Source of the DNA: Azotobacter salinestris
Lineage (GTDB): Bacteria; Pseudomonadota; Gammaproteobacteria; Pseudomonadales; Pseudomonadaceae
DNA: 64,000 nt
Direction of reading: 5' to 3'
Assembly: GCF_009363155.1 (NCBI RefSeq)
Contig: NZ_CP045302.1
Span: forward strand, 2,142,001 to 2,206,000
Position numbers and translations under genes: made by a program
Shown here: one piece after another, positions 63,481 to 64,000 of the stretch
Position numbering within the stretch: position 1 is the first letter of the stretch
How the letters are laid out: every line of letters starts with the position of its first letter
Notes under the pieces: generated by a model
Database searches by the model: none
Told to the model about the DNA's origin: nothing
What the model saw: only the letters and a program-made list of their open reading frames with translations

Positions 63481-64000
63481 ATGCAGCCAACAAGGTTCCG
63501 CAAAACACTGCTGAGCGTCATGGTAAGCGCCGTGGGCCTCTGTCAAACCGCGCTGGGTGCCGCCCCCGGTACCGGCGTGGTGGAGAGCGTGGCCCCGGGC
63601 GCGCCGGGAAACGCACCGTTCTGGTCCTATTCGGGAAAAACCGGTATCGGCACCTCCTACGAGCAGTACAACGAAGATGGCCAATATGCCCCTTCGGCGG
63701 CCACCGGCCCCGTGTCGAAAGTCTGGTTCTCCCTGGCCCAGGGGATCATCACCGAGACCATGTTCGGCTTGATTCATGAAGCTCAGCTCAGGGAGTTGCA
63801 ACTGGTTATCCAGGGGCCGGACTTCGTGGATCTGGAAGCGCAGGACACCGACAGCGAAATTCACTACCTGTCGGTCGACGGCGAGGGCCGCCCCAATTCG
63901 CTCGCCTACAAGATCATCAATCGCGACAAGGAAGGCCTGTACGAGATCGAGAAACACGTGTTCACCGATCCGAACACGAACTCCCTGATGATGCGGGTCA
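63481..64000 (+). CDS. secreted GH15 glucoamylase/glucodextranase-type enzyme, N-terminal part
   Basis: The first 173 residues are inside the window; the gene continues beyond it. A signal peptide (to about residue 26, TALGA) is followed by APGAPGNAPFWSYSGKTGIGTSYEQ and VSKVWFSLAQGIITETMFG and LRELQLVIQGPDFVDL, the N-terminal super-beta-sandwich domain of bacterial GH15 glucoamylases and glucodextranases. The catalytic (alpha/alpha)6 domain would lie further on. AGGA eight bases upstream supports the ATG at 63481. It would release glucose from alpha-glucan ends, a natural partner of the upstream GH70-like enzyme. Confidence 0.8.
   Translation, partial: MQPTRFRKTLLSVMVSAVGLCQTALGAAPGTGVVESVAPGAPGNAPFWSYSGKTGIGTSYEQYNEDGQYAPSAATGPVSKVWFSLAQGIITETMFGLIHEAQLRELQLVIQGPDFVDLEAQDTDSEIHYLSVDGEGRPNSLAYKIINRDKEGLYEIEKHVFTDPNTNSLMMRV

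Overview
The window is high-GC DNA with dense, tightly coupled operons and a backbone typical of the Pseudomonas/Azotobacter group (Pseudomonadaceae). The backbone order is cls, pckA, hslO, then hslR, rimB, rimK, envZ-ompR (amgS/amgR-like), then tex, a PaaI-type thioesterase, then gshA. This matches the conserved pckA-to-gshA neighbourhood as I recall it from Pseudomonas genomes. Genus and species cannot be fixed from the sequence alone. No tRNA, rRNA, CRISPR array or prophage was seen.

Four accessory blocks interrupt this backbone. (1) 3.6-23.1 kb: a Wzx/Wzy-type exopolysaccharide cluster on the + strand. It encodes UDP-glucose dehydrogenase, a UDP-uronate-type epimerase, an initiating sugar-phosphate transferase, an ATPase that lacks the P-loop lysine, a Wza-like lipoprotein, a Wzz-like copolymerase, three glycosyltransferases, a Wzy-like polymerase, a Wzx-like flippase, two carbohydrate deacetylases, a secreted glycosidase-like protein and three GNAT/BcsL-type acyltransferases. 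(2) 23.2-38.4 kb: a hexuronate/aldarate catabolic regulon. It encodes an aldose-epimerase-like protein, an ExuT-like MFS carrier, an SMP-30 aldarolactonase, uronate dehydrogenase, a frameshifted 2-hydroxyacid dehydrogenase, galactarate dehydratase, a GarP-like carrier, KdgD, a FadR-type GntR regulator, alpha-ketoglutarate semialdehyde dehydrogenase and an OprD porin. Together these take uronates through aldarates to 2-oxoglutarate. Repeated GTCAT-N3-ATGAC sites and AAnAAnAA Hfq/Crc-type sites before several of the genes suggest two layers of control. (3) 43.1-54.2 kb: a cellulose operon with a bcsR/bcsP-like gene, bcsQ, a fused bcsA-bcsB, bcsC, bcsD and bcsZ. (4) 58.8-64.0 kb, after gshA: a degenerate duplicate of the gshA 3' end, then a c-di-GMP-I (GEMM) riboswitch in front of a secreted GH70-like alpha-glucan enzyme, a dead IS3-family transposase, and the start of a secreted GH15 glucoamylase/glucodextranase-type gene.

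Second-messenger logic links several blocks. BcsA keeps an intact PilZ c-di-GMP motif, RimK is reported in Pseudomonas to respond to c-di-GMP, and the GH70-like gene has a c-di-GMP riboswitch. The most notable items are the riboswitch-controlled alpha-glucan locus, the reversible-looking 34-bp tandem duplication that frameshifts the hydroxyacid dehydrogenase, the ~65-bp direct repeats flanking a low-GC exuT-like gene between two gene stubs, and the predicted regulon sites.
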